Source of the DNA: CAIYZT01 sp947461435
GTDB lineage: Bacteria > Pseudomonadota > Alphaproteobacteria > Rhodobacterales > Rhodobacteraceae
NCBI GenBank assembly: GCA_965284435.1
Contig: OZ260083.1
Location: 62,001 to 126,000, forward strand
Reading direction: 5' to 3'
DNA length: 64,000 nucleotides
Part shown: positions 24,712 through 33,535 of the stretch, piece after piece
Layout: each line of letters opens with the position of its first letter
How positions within the stretch are numbered: position 1 is the stretch's first letter
The notes under the pieces: generated by a model
Told to the model about the DNA's origin: nothing
The model's input: the letters and a program-made list of their open reading frames with translations, nothing else
Database searches by the model: none
Made by a program: the position numbers and the translations under genes

Positions 24712-25887
24712 ATGTTGTCCCTTTTGTCGCGGGCCCGCAAGTCGCTGAGCGCCGCCGCTCTTGTTCTGTCCAGCCTTGTTCTGGCCGCTTGCGTCAGTTC
24801 AGGCGGCGCACCCACGGCATCGGGGCCAGCGCTTGGCGATACCGTAACCGTGGCCCTTTTGGTGCCCGGCGGATCCGGTCAGGCCAGTGACGAGCTGCTT
24901 GCCAAAGGTTTGGAAAATGCGGCGCGTCTTGCCATGGCCGATCTGGGCGGCCAGTCCATCATCTTGAAGGTTTACAATACGGCCGGCCAGCCCGCGCAGG
25001 CGGCCGCGATGGCCACACAGGCGGTATCAGAAGGCGCGCAAGTCATCCTTGGACCGGTTTTCGCCCAAGAGGCGAATGCAGCGGGAGTGGCGCTGTCGGG
25101 AACAAATGTGAATGTTCTGTCCTTCTCGAATAACCCGGACATTGCGGGAAACAACGTCTTTATCCTTGGGCCGACCTTCCTGAACACGGCCAAGCGTCTG
25201 GCGGGGTTTGCCGTCAGGCAGGGCAAGGGATCGGTTATGATCGTGTATGATCAAAACCCGGCCGGTGATTTGGGCAAAGCCGCAATCGAGCGCGGGTTTG
25301 CCGTGGCTGGCGGATCGGTTGTCGGGGCGGCAAGCTATGAGTTTTCGCAAAATGGGGTGGTCTCGGCCGTGCCGGGGATTGTGGCCGCTGCGAAATCTGC
25401 CGGGGCAAGCTCGGTATTCCTGACGGCAGATACGGCGGGGGCTTTGCCCCTGATCAGCCAGCTTTTGGGTGAAGCGGGCCTTGACCCCACCGTCACGCAA
25501 TACATCGGTCTGACCCGCTGGGATATCCCCGAGGCAACCTTGGCTTTGCCGGGCGTTCAGGGGGGATGGTTCGCTTTGCCCGATCCCGCCCTCTATCAAC
25601 AATTCCAAACGCGGTATTCCACGGCTTATGGCGAGCCGCCCCACCCGATCGCCGGTCTGGCCTATGACGGGATTGCCGCAATCGGGGCCTTGATGAAACG
25701 GGGCGGGCCGGGCGGTTTGTCGGCGGCGGCGCTGACGCAAGGGGCAGGCTATGTTGGGGTCAACGGCATTTTCCGCTTTTTGCCCGATGGCACGAATGAG
25801 CGTGGCTTGGCCGTCGCGCAGATTCAAAACGCCCAGATGGTCATCATGAGCCCCGCTCCGCGCGCTTTTGGCGGCGCTGGATACTAA
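24712..25887 (+). CDS. Penicillin-binding protein activator (LpoA-like lipoprotein, periplasmic-binding fold)
   Basis: A 391-residue lipoprotein. The signal sequence ends in the lipobox LAAC with Cys27, so it is anchored in the outer (or inner) membrane. The rest is a type I periplasmic-binding fold: VALLVPGGSGQASDELL, VILGPVFAQEANAAG, GNNVFILGP, VYDQNPAGDLGK and PIAGLAYDGIAAIGA. By analogy with LpoA C-domains it probably binds peptidoglycan synthases. It is divergent from rsmI, a conserved pairing, and is 30 nt upstream of glnD. Confidence 0.88.
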   Translation: MLSLLSRARKSLSAAALVLSSLVLAACVSSGGAPTASGPALGDTVTVALLVPGGSGQASDELLAKGLENAARLAMADLGGQSIILKVYNTAGQPAQAAAMATQAVSEGAQVILGPVFAQEANAAGVALSGTNVNVLSFSNNPDIAGNNVFILGPTFLNTAKRLAGFAVRQGKGSVMIVYDQNPAGDLGKAAIERGFAVAGGSVVGAASYEFSQNGVVSAVPGIVAAAKSAGASSVFLTADTAGALPLISQLLGEAGLDPTVTQYIGLTRWDIPEATLALPGVQGGWFALPDPALYQQFQTRYSTAYGEPPHPIAGLAYDGIAAIGALMKRGGPGGLSAAALTQGAGYVGVNGIFRFLPDGTNERGLAVAQIQNAQMVIMSPAPRAFGGAGY

Positions 25888-25917
25888 AGTCACTCTGAAA
25901 AGGGGCCCCTGCGCAGC

Positions 25918-28686
25918 ATGGCCGATACCATTGTCTCGACCCCGCAGCGCAAGGTTCTTGTGCCCAAGGCAGATTTGTTTGATCCCGCCGCCTTGTTTCG
26001 GACTTTGTCCGACACGATGGCGTCCGGCGGTGACAGCAAAACGCTGAAGGCGCAGGCGGGGGCCGGACTGGCGGCGGCAAAACTGGCCGCCAACACCACG
26101 CTGTCCGCCGCCTTTGCGCTTGCCCCTCTTCAGGCAGAAGGCCTTATTCACAGCCAAGCTGATCTGACCGACCTGCTTGTGACCACGGCCTGGACAATCG
26201 TGACACAGTACCTGGAACCCAAGGCGGCGCGGGACTTGGCGGATCCTTTGGCTATCGTCTCGGTGGGGGGGTACGGCCGGGCAGAAATGGCGCCCCAATC
26301 CGACGTTGACCTGCTGTTTCTCAGCGCCCGGAAAATCAGCGCCGGGGCCGAAAAGCTGGTGGAAGCGCTTCTTTACCTGCTGTGGGACCTGAAGCTTAAG
26401 GTCGGGCATTCCACCCGGACAATCAAAGACTGCTTGAGTATGGGACGCGAAGATATCACCATCCGCACGGCCCTTCTGGAACACCGATTTGTCACCGGCC
26501 ACGCCCCCCTTGCCCGCGATCTGGCCGATCATCTGTGGTCGGATCTGTTCAAGAATACCGGTCGTGATTTCATCGAGGCGAAACTTGCCGAACGGTCGGA
26601 ACGGCATAGACGCCAAGGCGGGCAACGCTATGTGCTGGAGCCCAATGTCAAGGAAGGCAAAGGCGGGCTGCGCGATCTGCAAACGCTGTACTGGATTGGA
26701 AAATATCTGCACCGCGTTCAAGATCCTTCAGGCCTTGTCCATGCCGGGCTGCTGTCTTCCGAAGAATTCGCCAGTTTCGAGACGGCCGAAAACTTTCTTT
26801 GGGCCGTCCGGTGCCACCTGCATTACAGCGCCGGCCGGGCCGTGGATCAGCTGACATTTGACATGCAAGTCGATGTGGCCGCGCGCATGGGATACCACGA
26901 TGGCCACGGTCGCCGGGCCGTTGAACATTTCATGCAAGACTATTTTCGTCATGCCACGCGCGTGGGCGAGTTGACGCGCATCTTTCTGACCGAACTGGAA
27001 GCACGCCACGTCAAACCCGAAGCCCGTCTGTCCGGGCTGTTTGGCCGCCGAAAGGTTCAACCCGGATACAAACTGGTTCAAGGCCGCATCGATGCGGAAA
27101 ACCCGGCGCAATTCTTGTCAGACAAGCTGAACTTGCTGCGCGTCTTTGAAGAGGCGCTGCGTTCGGGGTATCTGTTGCACCCCAATATCATGCGCCTGAT
27201 CGCCGCAAATCTGGATCTGATCGATGACGACATGCGCGATGACCCCGAGGCGCAGCGCATTTTTCTGGATCTGATGATCAGTCACGGAAACCCCGAACGG
27301 GCGCTGCGCCGGATGAACGAATTGGGCGTGCTGGCCGCTTTCATTCCCGAATTTGAACCGATCGTCGCGATGATGCAGTTCAACGTCTACCATTCTTATA
27401 CCGTGGACGAGCATATCATTCAGACCATATCGGTTCTGGCGCAGATCGAACGCGGTGAGTTGGTGGAAGACCTGCCCTTGTCGTCGTCGATTCTGACCCA
27501 AGGTATCAACCGGCGTGTCATGTATGTTGCGCTGCTGCTGCATGATATCGGCAAGGGTCGCCCTGAAGACCATTCCATTCTTGGCGCCCATATTGCGCGC
27601 AAGGTCGCCCCCCGTTTGGGTTTGGACGAAGAGGAGTCCGAGACTGTCGAATGGTTGGTGCGCTACCATTTGTTGATGTCGGACATGGCCCAAAAGCGCG
27701 ATATCGGGGATCCGCGCACCGCGCGCGATTTCGCCCGCGCCGTGACCACACGCAAACGGCTGGATCTGCTGACGGTGCTGACGGTTTGCGATATTCGCGG
27801 CGTTGGCCCAAACACCTGGAACAACTGGAAAGCCATGCTGCTGCGCCAGTTGCATTCCCTGACGACCGATGCGCTGGAAGGTGGCCTTGAATCCGTGACG
27901 CGCGAAAAGCGCGAGGACGAGGCAAAGGCAGCCCTTGCGGCCCGCCTGACCGATTGGACCAGCGCCGCGATTCAGCACGAATTGTCCCGCCATTACGCGC
28001 CTTATTGGCAAGGTCTGACCACCGATACCCAAGAGATTTTCGCCCGTTTGTTGCGCGATCTGCCCAATGATCTGATCCGGATCGATCTGCATCCGGAACC
28101 GGCGCGCGATGCCACGCGCGCCTGTTTTGCGCTGGCCGATCACCCGGGAATCTTTTCGCGCCTTGCGGGGGCACTGGCCCTTGTCGGGGCCAACGTTGTG
28201 GATGCGAAAACCTACACCTCAAAAGATGGTTATGCGACGCCGGTGTTCTGGGTGCAGGACGCCGAGGGCAAGCCCTATGAGGTGTCCCGCCTGCCGCGTT
28301 TGACCCAGATGATTGATAAAACGCTGAAAGGCGAAGTTGTGGCCCGCGAGGCGCTGGCCGGGCGCGACAAACAGAAGAAGCGAGAGCGCGAGTTCCGCTT
28401 TCCGACCCATATCACGATTGATAACGAAGGGTCTGAAATCTACACCATCATCGAGGTCGACACCCGCGACCGCCCCGGCCTTCTGTTCGATCTGACCCGC
28501 ACCTTGGCCGTCAACAATATGCAAATCTCCTCTGCGGTGATTGCCACTTATGGCGCGCAGGTGGTGGATACCTTTTATGTCAAAGACATGTTCGGCTTGA
28601 AACTGCACGCCAAACATCGGCAAGAAGCGCTGGAGAAAAAGCTGCGCCAAGCCATCGTGGAAGGGGCAGAAAGGGCAAGCGCATGA
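25918..28686 (+). CDS. glnD: Bifunctional [protein-PII] uridylyltransferase / uridylyl-removing enzyme
   Basis: GlnD, 922 residues, is the nitrogen sensor that uridylylates PII when glutamine is low and deuridylylates it when high. Domains in order: nucleotidyltransferase with GGYGR at 117-121 and SDVDLLFL, a helical linker, the HD hydrolase with H542-D543 (LHDIGKG), and two ACT domains near 741 (DHPGIFSRL) and 848 (DTRDRPGLLFDL). All expected catalytic motifs are present. GGGGCCCC just upstream of the start is a perfect 8-bp palindrome. Its stop overlaps murJ by 4 nt. Confidence 0.97.
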   Translation: MADTIVSTPQRKVLVPKADLFDPAALFRTLSDTMASGGDSKTLKAQAGAGLAAAKLAANTTLSAAFALAPLQAEGLIHSQADLTDLLVTTAWTIVTQYLEPKAARDLADPLAIVSVGGYGRAEMAPQSDVDLLFLSARKISAGAEKLVEALLYLLWDLKLKVGHSTRTIKDCLSMGREDITIRTALLEHRFVTGHAPLARDLADHLWSDLFKNTGRDFIEAKLAERSERHRRQGGQRYVLEPNVKEGKGGLRDLQTLYWIGKYLHRVQDPSGLVHAGLLSSEEFASFETAENFLWAVRCHLHYSAGRAVDQLTFDMQVDVAARMGYHDGHGRRAVEHFMQDYFRHATRVGELTRIFLTELEARHVKPEARLSGLFGRRKVQPGYKLVQGRIDAENPAQFLSDKLNLLRVFEEALRSGYLLHPNIMRLIAANLDLIDDDMRDDPEAQRIFLDLMISHGNPERALRRMNELGVLAAFIPEFEPIVAMMQFNVYHSYTVDEHIIQTISVLAQIERGELVEDLPLSSSILTQGINRRVMYVALLLHDIGKGRPEDHSILGAHIARKVAPRLGLDEEESETVEWLVRYHLLMSDMAQKRDIGDPRTARDFARAVTTRKRLDLLTVLTVCDIRGVGPNTWNNWKAMLLRQLHSLTTDALEGGLESVTREKREDEAKAALAARLTDWTSAAIQHELSRHYAPYWQGLTTDTQEIFARLLRDLPNDLIRIDLHPEPARDATRACFALADHPGIFSRLAGALALVGANVVDAKTYTSKDGYATPVFWVQDAEGKPYEVSRLPRLTQMIDKTLKGEVVAREALAGRDKQKKREREFRFPTHITIDNEGSEIYTIIEVDTRDRPGLLFDLTRTLAVNNMQISSAVIATYGAQVVDTFYVKDMFGLKLHAKHRQEALEKKLRQAIVEGAERASA

Positions 28687-30227
28687 AACCAATTTCCCTG
28701 ATGCGTTCGGTTGTCACCGTTGGTGGATGGACCTTGCTGTCGCGCGGCGCCGGTTTTGCCCGTGACATGATGATGGCGGCCTATCTGGGCGCAGGGCCTG
28801 TTGCCGATGCCTTCAATGTGGCCTTTTCGCTTCCCAACATGTTCCGCCGGTTTTTTGCCGAAGGCGCGTTCAACATGGCCTTTGTGCCGATGTTCGCCAA
28901 AAAACTTGAAGGCGGCGAAGACGCCCAAAGCTTTGCGCGCGATGCGTTCAACGGGCTCGCCGCGATCCTGATCGTCTTTTCCATCATCGGCACGTTTGCC
29001 ATGCCTTGGCTGGTTTGGGCCATGGCATCGGGCTTTGCGGGGGATGCGCGGTTTGAACTGGCCGTGACGTTTGGCCAGATTACCTTTTCCTATATTCTAT
29101 TCATCTCACTGGTTGCGCTTTTGTCGGGTGTTTTGAACGCCCATGGAAAATTCACCGAAGCGGGATTTGTTCCGGTGCTTTTGAACCTGATTTTCATTGC
29201 GGCCATGGCGCTTGCGATCAATCTTGGCTGGGATATGGGCACAACCCTTGCCTGGACAACGCCGATCACCGGAATGGCACAGCTTGGGTTTACCTGGGTT
29301 GCGGCGCATCGCCTTGGATTTCGGTTCACGCCGCGCTGGCCAAGGATAACGCCAGATCTCAAGCGTCTGGCCATGATTGCCGGACCGGCCGTCTTGGCGG
29401 GCGGGGTGGTGCAGATCAACCTTCTGGTCGGTCGGCAGGTCGCCTCTTACACCGAAGGGGCGGTGTCGTGGTTGGTCTATGCGGATCGTTTGTACCAACT
29501 GCCCTTGGGCGTTGTCGGAATCGCGATTGGCACCGTTTTGCTGCCCGATCTGTCACGGCGCCTGCGCGCCGGAGATTCCCAAGGCGGGCGCGACAGTTTT
29601 AACAGAGGAACAGAATTCGCCCTTGCGCTGACGGTGCCCTGCGCCGTGGCGCTGGTGGTCATGGCTGTTCCGCTGGTGCGGGTGCTGTACGAACGCGGCG
29701 CCTTTGGGGCGATGGATTCGCAATCGACCGCCGTTGCGCTGGCCATTTACGGCGCAGGTCTGCCCGCCTTCGTGTTGCACAAGGTTCTTCAACCGCTTTT
29801 CTATGCCCGCGAAGATTCGAAAAGCCCGTTTCGCTATGCTGTTTGGTCAATGGTCCTGAATGCGGCCTTTGCCGTCGGCCTGATGCCCGTGATGGGGTTT
29901 GCGGCCGCCGCCTTGGCCACGTCAGTCGCGGGTTGGGTCATGGTTTGGCAATTGTGGCGTGGCAGCCGGACGATGGGCGATGAGGCGCGGCTGGATGATC
30001 GCAGCCGCCGCCGATTGCCGCGTATTGTCGCTGCGGCCTTGATCATGGGGGTGGCGCTTTACCTTGGCGAATGGGTTCTTGGCGCGGCTTTGTCAGCGCA
30101 GTACTGGCGTTTCTTTGCGCTGGCGGGTTTGATTGCCTGGGGGGGATTGGCCTATTTCGTATCGGGAACCGCAATTGGAGCCTTCAGCCTGTCTGAATTT
30201 CGCAATCTGCGGCGACGGCGTGGCTGA
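28683..30227 (+). CDS. murJ: Lipid II flippase MurJ
   Basis: A 514-residue MOP-superfamily membrane protein with about 14 helices, moving lipid II across the inner membrane for peptidoglycan synthesis. N-terminal LLSRGAGFARDMMMAAYLG and FNVAFSLPNMFRRFFAEGAFNMAFVP carry the conserved Arg and MurJ signature. The ATG overlaps the glnD stop; in this family glnD-murJ is a recurrent pair. The last helices are followed by a short basic tail. A 6-bp GC stem (30232-30251) lies in the convergent gap after the stop. Confidence 0.95.
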   Translation: MKPISLMRSVVTVGGWTLLSRGAGFARDMMMAAYLGAGPVADAFNVAFSLPNMFRRFFAEGAFNMAFVPMFAKKLEGGEDAQSFARDAFNGLAAILIVFSIIGTFAMPWLVWAMASGFAGDARFELAVTFGQITFSYILFISLVALLSGVLNAHGKFTEAGFVPVLLNLIFIAAMALAINLGWDMGTTLAWTTPITGMAQLGFTWVAAHRLGFRFTPRWPRITPDLKRLAMIAGPAVLAGGVVQINLLVGRQVASYTEGAVSWLVYADRLYQLPLGVVGIAIGTVLLPDLSRRLRAGDSQGGRDSFNRGTEFALALTVPCAVALVVMAVPLVRVLYERGAFGAMDSQSTAVALAIYGAGLPAFVLHKVLQPLFYAREDSKSPFRYAVWSMVLNAAFAVGLMPVMGFAAAALATSVAGWVMVWQLWRGSRTMGDEARLDDRSRRRLPRIVAAALIMGVALYLGEWVLGAALSAQYWRFFALAGLIAWGGLAYFVSGTAIGAFSLSEFRNLRRRRG

Positions 30228-30283
30228 CGATCGGGCGCCCCTGATCGCCCGGCACAGGGAAGGTGCCATCGGTGCGGCCGCCT

Positions 30284-30976
30284 TTACCGCCCGCGCACAA
30301 TAGAGACGACCTTGGCCCATCCTGCGGGATTGACCGCGAAGGACAACAAAAACCCCGCCGCAAATCCGGCGATATCTGCCACCCAGTCGGTCCCGCCGCC
30401 AAAGGCCAATCCAAAGACGATCTGCGCCGCCATCAAGAACCCGATCATTGAAAAAGCCCGCGCCTGATTGGCCCCGGTGACCTTTGCACCGACCCACAGC
30501 ACAAAGGTGAAGGCCCCGATCAAACCGTAGACGGGCGGATATCCCCCAAAAACAGCCAATTTGACGAAGGGCACCAAAGCCGACACCACGGCCCCCGCCG
30601 CAGATGACACCAGCACCACCGCCAGAACGGCCCACCACTGAAAGGTCTCGCCCACGAATTTACCCAAGGCCAGCAAGATGACCCCCACGAAAAGCACATG
30701 GGTAAAACTGCCATGGATCAAGGGATAGCTGATCAGTCGCAGCCATTCTTGGGGCGGGATATAGCCTTCGGCCCAGCCGGCCCGCAGCGCCTCGGGGAAA
30801 AAGGCCAGTTTCATCCACAGGGCCTGCCGCAGCCCCTCGCTGCCGGAAACATGCAAGGTCTCGGTCGCGCTTAGGTACAGTTCCAACGCCACCATCGGAA
30901 GGGCCAGAACCCAGATGATCCAAGGCACCGGGTTCAAAGGCGCGATCGCCTCACGCCGCTCTTCGTTGTCTTGCAA
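30284..30976 (-). CDS. Rhomboid-fold membrane protein, likely catalytically inactive
   Basis: A 230-residue protein with about six membrane helices arranged like rhomboid proteases. The family landmarks are shifted: the L1 motif is SYPLIHGSFTHVLFVGV, where the oxyanion Asn of HxxxN is replaced, the GxSG catalytic serine region reads GGYPPVYGLIGAF, and the helix-6 His is replaced (WVADIAGFAAG). It therefore looks like a pseudo-rhomboid. I place the start at a TTG (30976) because AGGAGG lies exactly 5 nt before it; an ATG at 31006 is an alternative. Divergent from trpS. Confidence 0.75.
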   Translation of the reverse strand: MQDNEERREAIAPLNPVPWIIWVLALPMVALELYLSATETLHVSGSEGLRQALWMKLAFFPEALRAGWAEGYIPPQEWLRLISYPLIHGSFTHVLFVGVILLALGKFVGETFQWWAVLAVVLVSSAAGAVVSALVPFVKLAVFGGYPPVYGLIGAFTFVLWVGAKVTGANQARAFSMIGFLMAAQIVFGLAFGGGTDWVADIAGFAAGFLLSFAVNPAGWAKVVSIVRGR

Positions 30977-31051
30977 AGCTGCCTCCTGATTGACGCCCCA
31001 TGCCATGAGCGATAAGCGACAAAGGCGCAGATATCCAGATGGAGCATAACG

Positions 31052-32107
31052 ATGTCCGAGCCGGTCCAAACGCCTCTGACGGCCCAGAACGCCGCCTTCA
31101 AACCCCGGATTTTTTCGGGAATTCAGCCTTCGGGCGGGCTGACCTTGGGCAATTACCTTGGCGCGCTGAAGCGCTTTGTCGAAAAGCAGGATGAAGGGAT
31201 CGAAACGATCTACTGTCTGGTCGACATGCATGCCATCACCGTCTGGCAAGACCCGGCCAAACTGCGCCACGCCACGCGCGAGGGGGCTGCAGGCTTTATC
31301 GCAGCGGGAATTGATCCGGCGCGCTCGGTGCTGTTCAACCAGTCACAGGTCACGGCCCATGTCGAATTGGCGTGGATCTTCAACTGCGTTGCCCGGATGG
31401 GCTGGATGTCCCGCATGACCCAGTTCAAGGATAAGGCTGGCAAGAACAGCGAAAATGTCTCGCTTGGTCTGTTCGCCTATCCCGCCCTGATGGCGGCGGA
31501 TATCTTGGCCTATCACGCCACGATGGTGCCGGTTGGCGAAGATCAAAAACAGCATCTGGAACTGACCCGCGACATCGCGATCAAGTTCAACAACGATTAC
31601 GGCGTGAACTATTTTCCCGTGGTGGACCCACTGATCGAAGGCGCGGCCACCCGCGTGATGTCGCTTCGCGACGGCACAAAGAAGATGTCAAAATCGGACC
31701 CATCCGATCAATCCCGCATCAACCTGACGGATGATGCGGATATGATTGCGTCCAAGATCCGCAAGGCGAAAACCGATTCAGAACCGCTGCCAGACAATGC
31801 CGACGGATTGAAAGATCGTCCCGAAGCGCGAAACCTGGTCAATATCTATGCCGCGCTGGCCAACCAAAGCGTGGAACAGGTGATGGCAGAGTATGCGGGG
31901 GCGCAGTTTGGCACCTTCAAACCCGCGCTGGCCGATCTGGCCGTATCGAAACTGGGGCCCATCACGACGGAAATGAACCGCCTGATGAAGGATCCGGCCG
32001 AAATTGACCGGATTTTGGGCGAAGGGGCCGACCGCGCCGAGGCGATCGCCCGACCGATTGTTGACAAGGTCTATGACATCACGGGCATGATCCGCTCGCG
32101 CAGATAG
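31052..32107 (+). CDS. trpS: Tryptophanyl-tRNA synthetase
   Basis: A 351-residue class I synthetase that charges tRNA-Trp. The HIGH-equivalent lies in SGIQPSGGLTLGNYLGAL, KMSKS is at residues 211-215, and VGEDQKQHLELTRDIA is the specificity and dimer region. GGAG about 8 nt upstream of the ATG supports the start. It is divergent from the rhomboid gene and is followed by an unusual pair of alternative hairpins (32132-32168). Confidence 0.97.
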   Translation: MSEPVQTPLTAQNAAFKPRIFSGIQPSGGLTLGNYLGALKRFVEKQDEGIETIYCLVDMHAITVWQDPAKLRHATREGAAGFIAAGIDPARSVLFNQSQVTAHVELAWIFNCVARMGWMSRMTQFKDKAGKNSENVSLGLFAYPALMAADILAYHATMVPVGEDQKQHLELTRDIAIKFNNDYGVNYFPVVDPLIEGAATRVMSLRDGTKKMSKSDPSDQSRINLTDDADMIASKIRKAKTDSEPLPDNADGLKDRPEARNLVNIYAALANQSVEQVMAEYAGAQFGTFKPALADLAVSKLGPITTEMNRLMKDPAEIDRILGEGADRAEAIARPIVDKVYDITGMIRSRR

Positions 32108-32131
32108 GACATCGGCAGGCGGGTCAGGGTC

Positions 32132-32168
32132 GCCATCGGTTTGCTTGAAGTCGCCGATGGCAAGCAAA
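32132..32168 (+). promoter_or_regulatory. Two mutually exclusive 8-bp hairpins after trpS
   Basis: Arm A (GCCATCGG, 32132-32139) pairs with A' (CCGATGGC, 32154-32161); arm B (TTTGCTTG, 32140-32147) pairs with B' (CAAGCAAA, 32161-32168). The order A-B-A'-B' means only one stem can form fully, since A' and B' share a base and there are no connecting loops for a normal pseudoknot. This is switch-like geometry. Nothing in the sequence identifies a ligand. Confidence 0.45.
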
Positions 32169-32206
32169 GGGCTTGCGGCCCGGCTGCGACGGTCTAACGT
32201 GAACCC

Positions 32207-33268
32207 ATGCGGCGCCTTGTTCGATTTATGATGGTATGTATCTTCGGGTTGTCTTTCATTGGCGCCGGCCTGTCCTTTGTCTTTATTGCAACCGATCCTG
32301 CCCTAAATGCCGTGCGCGCGGCCACGATGGACGAGATTGTGGCTGCGACGGATCGTCTTTTGGCCGAAACCGCCACGCCGGAATTGCTTGCCAACAAGAT
32401 TGAAGGTCGTTTGACCGAACGGCCCAGAAACTGGATCGCGCTGGATGCCCTGACAGAACTGGCCATCGACCGCGCACTTGATTTGCCGCCCGATTTGGCC
32501 CTGCGCGTTTCCGCCGCCCGCGAGGAGGATTTCAGCCTGCTGTCGCAAGCCGCATCCTGTGCCATTTGCACCTATGATGCGGGACAATGCAGCCTGAGTC
32601 AGGTTTTTATCTGTCAGGCACCGGTGGCGTTGACGCCGGTGGGCGATGTCTTGGGGGTATCGCGCGCCGGGGCGGCCTATGCCCGCGGAGAAGCGATCGA
32701 CCAAGTCGATCTGGCCCTGTCGGTTGTGGGGCTGGGCGCCACAGCGGCCGTTCTGGTTTCGGGCGGATCCTCTGGTGCCATAAAGGCGGGGGCGAGTACC
32801 CTGAAGGTGGCCCGCCAGATGGGGCGACTTTCGCCCGATCTTGTGGATATGGCCTATACGGCTGCAAAGACGGGCGTGAATTGGGACCGCTTGGGGAATG
32901 TGCGGTCCCTCGCCGATCTGTCGGCCACCTTGCGGCCTCAGGCCTTGGGCCCTTTGACGCAAACCATCATCGATCTGGACCGGGTGCGCACCGCCACCGA
33001 CACCACGACGGCGCTTCACCTTTTGCCGCTGGTTGGCAGTGCCAGCGACGCGCGCAAACTGGCCACCTTGGCCGAGGCTTTGGGCCCAAAGGTGGTCGCG
33101 AGGGCCGAAATCTTGGGCAAGGTGCGGATTTTGCGAACAACCGTTCGGCTGACCTCTTTGGGATGGTCTGTCATGCTGTCCTTGGCGGGGCTGGCGCTGT
33201 CGCTGGTCGGTCTGGCCAGCGCGCTGGGCAAAAGCCTGGCTCTGAGGCACCTGTCGCGCGCTGCATGA
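32207..33268 (+). CDS. Hypothetical membrane-associated protein
   Basis: A 353-residue protein I do not recognise. It has an N-terminal hydrophobic segment (about 8-28) that could be an uncleaved signal anchor, an acidic helical region to about 125, a Cys cluster (CAICTYDAGQC), a hydrophobic stretch near 165-180 (LALSVVGLGATAAVLV) and a C-terminal membrane helix (about 317-340). It looks like a periplasm-facing protein held by two membrane anchors. Start ATG 32207; the upstream region carries the alternative-hairpin element. No functional clue from neighbours. Confidence 0.75.
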   Translation: MRRLVRFMMVCIFGLSFIGAGLSFVFIATDPALNAVRAATMDEIVAATDRLLAETATPELLANKIEGRLTERPRNWIALDALTELAIDRALDLPPDLALRVSAAREEDFSLLSQAASCAICTYDAGQCSLSQVFICQAPVALTPVGDVLGVSRAGAAYARGEAIDQVDLALSVVGLGATAAVLVSGGSSGAIKAGASTLKVARQMGRLSPDLVDMAYTAAKTGVNWDRLGNVRSLADLSATLRPQALGPLTQTIIDLDRVRTATDTTTALHLLPLVGSASDARKLATLAEALGPKVVARAEILGKVRILRTTVRLTSLGWSVMLSLAGLALSLVGLASALGKSLALRHLSRAA

Positions 33269-33371
33269 GCGTTCGTTTTCCTGTCACGGAATCGATTCAT
33301 AAGAGAGGTATCTTTTGAGAGTGGCATCGTTGCCGCATCTGTCCCCGCTGTCGGCCCGTGTGTTGGGCCAA

Positions 33372-33400
33372 GCCCCCGGCCCTTCCCCTGGTCCGGGGGC
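33372..33400 (+). terminator. 8-bp GC hairpin between the hypothetical gene and the aminotransferase
   Basis: GCCCCCGG (33372-33379) pairs with CCGGGGGC (33393-33400) over a 13-nt loop, followed by ATTTCTTTGG. A 47-codon frame with a TTG start at 33315 and AGAGAGG six nt before it runs through this hairpin to 33458, so this could be either a terminator or a leader-peptide attenuator for the aminotransferase. Nothing else is evident in the 267-bp gap. Confidence 0.45.
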
Positions 33401-33535
33401 ATTTCTTTGGTTTGCGGCCAAGGTCAGGGCGGGTTGTGCCAAATTCTGCCAAATGTGAAGCAAACATGTCGCCTCTGGGCCTTTGCAACCCCCTGCAATC
33501 CGCCTAAGAATTAAGCAACAACAAAGAGGCATTCC

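Noticed and set aside
30232..30251. Strong terminator between murJ and the rhomboid gene
   Set aside because: Only a 6-bp GC stem with no T-run on either side; too weak to call.
32132..32168. Classical H-type pseudoknot
   Set aside because: There are no connecting nucleotides between A and B or between A' and B', so both stems cannot form fully; alternative hairpins fit better.
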